Origin: Caulobacter sp.
Lineage (GTDB): Bacteria; Pseudomonadota; Alphaproteobacteria; Caulobacterales; Caulobacteraceae
DNA length: 64,000 nucleotides
Direction of reading: 5' to 3'
Assembly (NCBI GenBank): GCA_030680355.1
Contig: JAUXVF010000027.1
Coordinates: forward strand, 124,001-188,000
Shown here: one piece after another, positions 62,779-64,000 of the stretch
Position numbering within the stretch: position 1 is the first letter of the stretch
Layout: the number at the start of each line of letters is the position of its first letter
Notes under the pieces: model-generated
The model's database searches: none
Told to the model about the DNA's origin: nothing
Seen by the model: the letters and a program-made list of their open reading frames with translations, nothing else
Made by a program: the position numbers and the translations under genes

Positions 62779-64000
62779 ATGACCTTAAGCTTCGACATAT
62801 CCAGACGCGGGCTGGTTGGAATGACGCTGTCAGCCGCGGCCATAGCCGGGCCGGGGCTGGCCCAGGCCGCATCGCCGTCGGTGACGGCGGGGTTCAAGGG
62901 CCTGGACGCCGGCAAAGGCGTGACAGCCTACAAGGGCGTTCCCTATGCGGAGCCGCCGGTCGGCGATCTGCGGTTCGCACCCCCCAGGCGGCTGCCATCG
63001 CCGACCGGGACGCAGACCTGGACGGCCTTTGGACCCGCGGCGATCCAGAACGCCCCGGCCTCGTCGGCCGAGCCGACCTCCGATATGGGTCGGGCGCTGC
63101 AGACCGTCTTTCCGATCGCCGACGATATCGCCGCCCAGAGTGAGGACTGCCTCTATCTGAATATCTGGACCAAGGCGCGTCAGCCGGGGACCGGGCGTCC
63201 CGTCATGGTCTGGCTGCACGGCGGCGGCTTCGCCTACGGTTCGGGCGCCTGGTCGGTCTATGACGGCGCCGATCTGGCCGCACGGGACGTGGTGGTGGTC
63301 ACGCTCAACCATCGCCTCAACGTCTTCGGCTATGCCGACCTGCCGGGCGCCCGCGGCTCCGGCAACGCCGGCATGCTCGACCTCGTCGCGGCCCTGGAAT
63401 GGGTGCGCGACAACATCCATCTGTTCGGCGGCGACCCCGGCAACGTAACCCTCTTCGGCGAGTCCGGCGGGGGGGCCAAGGTCAGCTACCTGCTGGCCAT
63501 GCCCTTGGCCCGGGGCCTGTTTCACCGCGCCATCATCCAGAGCGGTCCTGGCGTGAAGGCCGTGCCCAGGGGCCGCGCCGCCGCCCTGACCGGGGACCTC
63601 TACGCGGAACTGGGGATCGCGCCCGGCGATATCGCCGCCCTGCGGGCCGTGCCCGCCGAGCGGCTGGTCGCCGCGGCCGCCGCCGCCGAGGCCAAACAGC
63701 CCGGCGCCGGGTTCGACCGCACCGGGTTCGCACCGGTGGTCGACGGCGACGCCCTGCCGGCCCAGCCCTGGGACCCCGCCGCGCCCGACACCGCCCGCGA
63801 CATCCCGGTGCTGATCGGCATCAACAAGGACGAGATGACCCTGTTCATGGCCTCCGCCCCCTGGTTTGGCCGGCTGGACGAGGCCGGTCTGCGGAAGATG
63901 GCCGCCGGCATGTACGGCGAGAAGGCCGAGGCCGTGCTGACGGCCCTGAAAAAGGACTTCCCCGCCGACTCCCCGACCTATCTGGCGACGCATCTGGTCA
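62779..64000 (+). CDS. Type-B carboxylesterase, exported, partial at window end
   Basis: Frame open from ATG 62779 to the right edge (407 codons seen). It begins with a Tat-like signal (SRRGLVGMTLSAAAIAGPGLAQA), then YKGVPYAEPPVGDLRFAPP, SEDCLYLNIWTKA (carboxylesterase B signature 2), MVWLHGGGFAYGSG (oxyanion hole), the nucleophile motif LFGESGGGAKVSYLL and INKDEMTLFM with the probable catalytic acid region. A final stretch with the catalytic His should lie beyond 64000. It hydrolyses esters in the periplasm; one G-x-S-x-G with Gly after Ser-Gly is typical. Confidence 0.9.
   Translation, partial: MTLSFDISRRGLVGMTLSAAAIAGPGLAQAASPSVTAGFKGLDAGKGVTAYKGVPYAEPPVGDLRFAPPRRLPSPTGTQTWTAFGPAAIQNAPASSAEPTSDMGRALQTVFPIADDIAAQSEDCLYLNIWTKARQPGTGRPVMVWLHGGGFAYGSGAWSVYDGADLAARDVVVVTLNHRLNVFGYADLPGARGSGNAGMLDLVAALEWVRDNIHLFGGDPGNVTLFGESGGGAKVSYLLAMPLARGLFHRAIIQSGPGVKAVPRGRAAALTGDLYAELGIAPGDIAALRAVPAERLVAAAAAAEAKQPGAGFDRTGFAPVVDGDALPAQPWDPAAPDTARDIPVLIGINKDEMTLFMASAPWFGRLDEAGLRKMAAGMYGEKAEAVLTALKKDFPADSPTYLATHLV

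Overview
The window is a 64 kb piece of a GC-rich, gene-dense bacterial chromosome. Protein family make-up, the conserved order secA / PpiC lipoprotein / argJ / mutT / ComF / glutaredoxin / nitrilase / DUF1178 / ubiG / lysC / ptsP / RodZ-like / ispG, a Tad-type Flp prepilin, and families of small palindromic intergenic repeats all suggest an alphaproteobacterium of the Caulobacterales (Caulobacter, Phenylobacterium or Brevundimonas type). This placement is inferred, not searched. I saw no rRNA, tRNA, CRISPR array, prophage or transposase gene.

Layout. (1) 1-7.4 kb: purine catabolism. puuE (partial, minus) faces uraH-xdhA-xdhB-xdhC-puuD-allA, which run plus with stop/start overlaps and take hypoxanthine/xanthine through urate and allantoin to ureidoglycolate, which AllA splits to glyoxylate and urea. 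(2) 7.5-9.1 kb: malate synthase, convergent with allA, can consume that glyoxylate. (3) 9.2-14.2 kb: a MaoC-fold dehydratase and a rut pyrimidine-ring degradation cluster (rutE divergent from rutB-rutC-DUF3147-rutD-rutA). (4) 14.4-17.2 kb: 2OG-Fe(II) oxygenase, ribokinase and nucleoside hydrolase, i.e. nucleoside salvage beside nucleobase catabolism. (5) 17.2-20.9 kb: an ECF sigma/anti-sigma pair, a divergent secreted subtilase and a Gly/Ala/Ser-rich exported repeat protein. The sigma operon and the repeat-protein gene carry the same ECF-type promoter. (6) 21-39 kb: accessory and degradative genes: GST, membrane-tethered alpha/beta hydrolase, GIY-YIG protein, TauD dioxygenase, formylglycine-generating-enzyme-like lipoprotein, TetR, DUF1330, haloalkane dehalogenase, metallo-beta-lactamase-fold protein, Cys-type sulfatase, SpoU methyltransferase, threonine aldolase, MHS transporter, epoxide hydrolase, a second TetR, DUF2855 protein and carotenoid oxygenase. 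(7) 39-64 kb: hybrid histidine kinase, then the conserved housekeeping block (secA to ispG) interrupted by a VapBC module and an SMI1/KNR4 gene, then an HTH protein, a zinc alcohol dehydrogenase and a partial type-B carboxylesterase.

Most distinctive signals: an oriented palindromic element (57 codons, in frame) inside xdhC with a second, inverted copy in intergenic DNA at 48.3 kb; the matching ECF promoters around the sigma/subtilase/repeat-protein module; matching TTTAC-N3-GTAMA sites in front of the TetR/DUF2855 pair and the carotenoid oxygenase; a chain argJ-mutT-prepilin joined by CTGA overlaps that imply CTG start codons; divergent methyltransferase and comF genes whose ATG codons overlap; and a VapBC operon running into ubiG with a 2-nt gap. 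Four families of small palindromic repeats (13 copies or fragments) fill many intergenic gaps, several between convergent genes.
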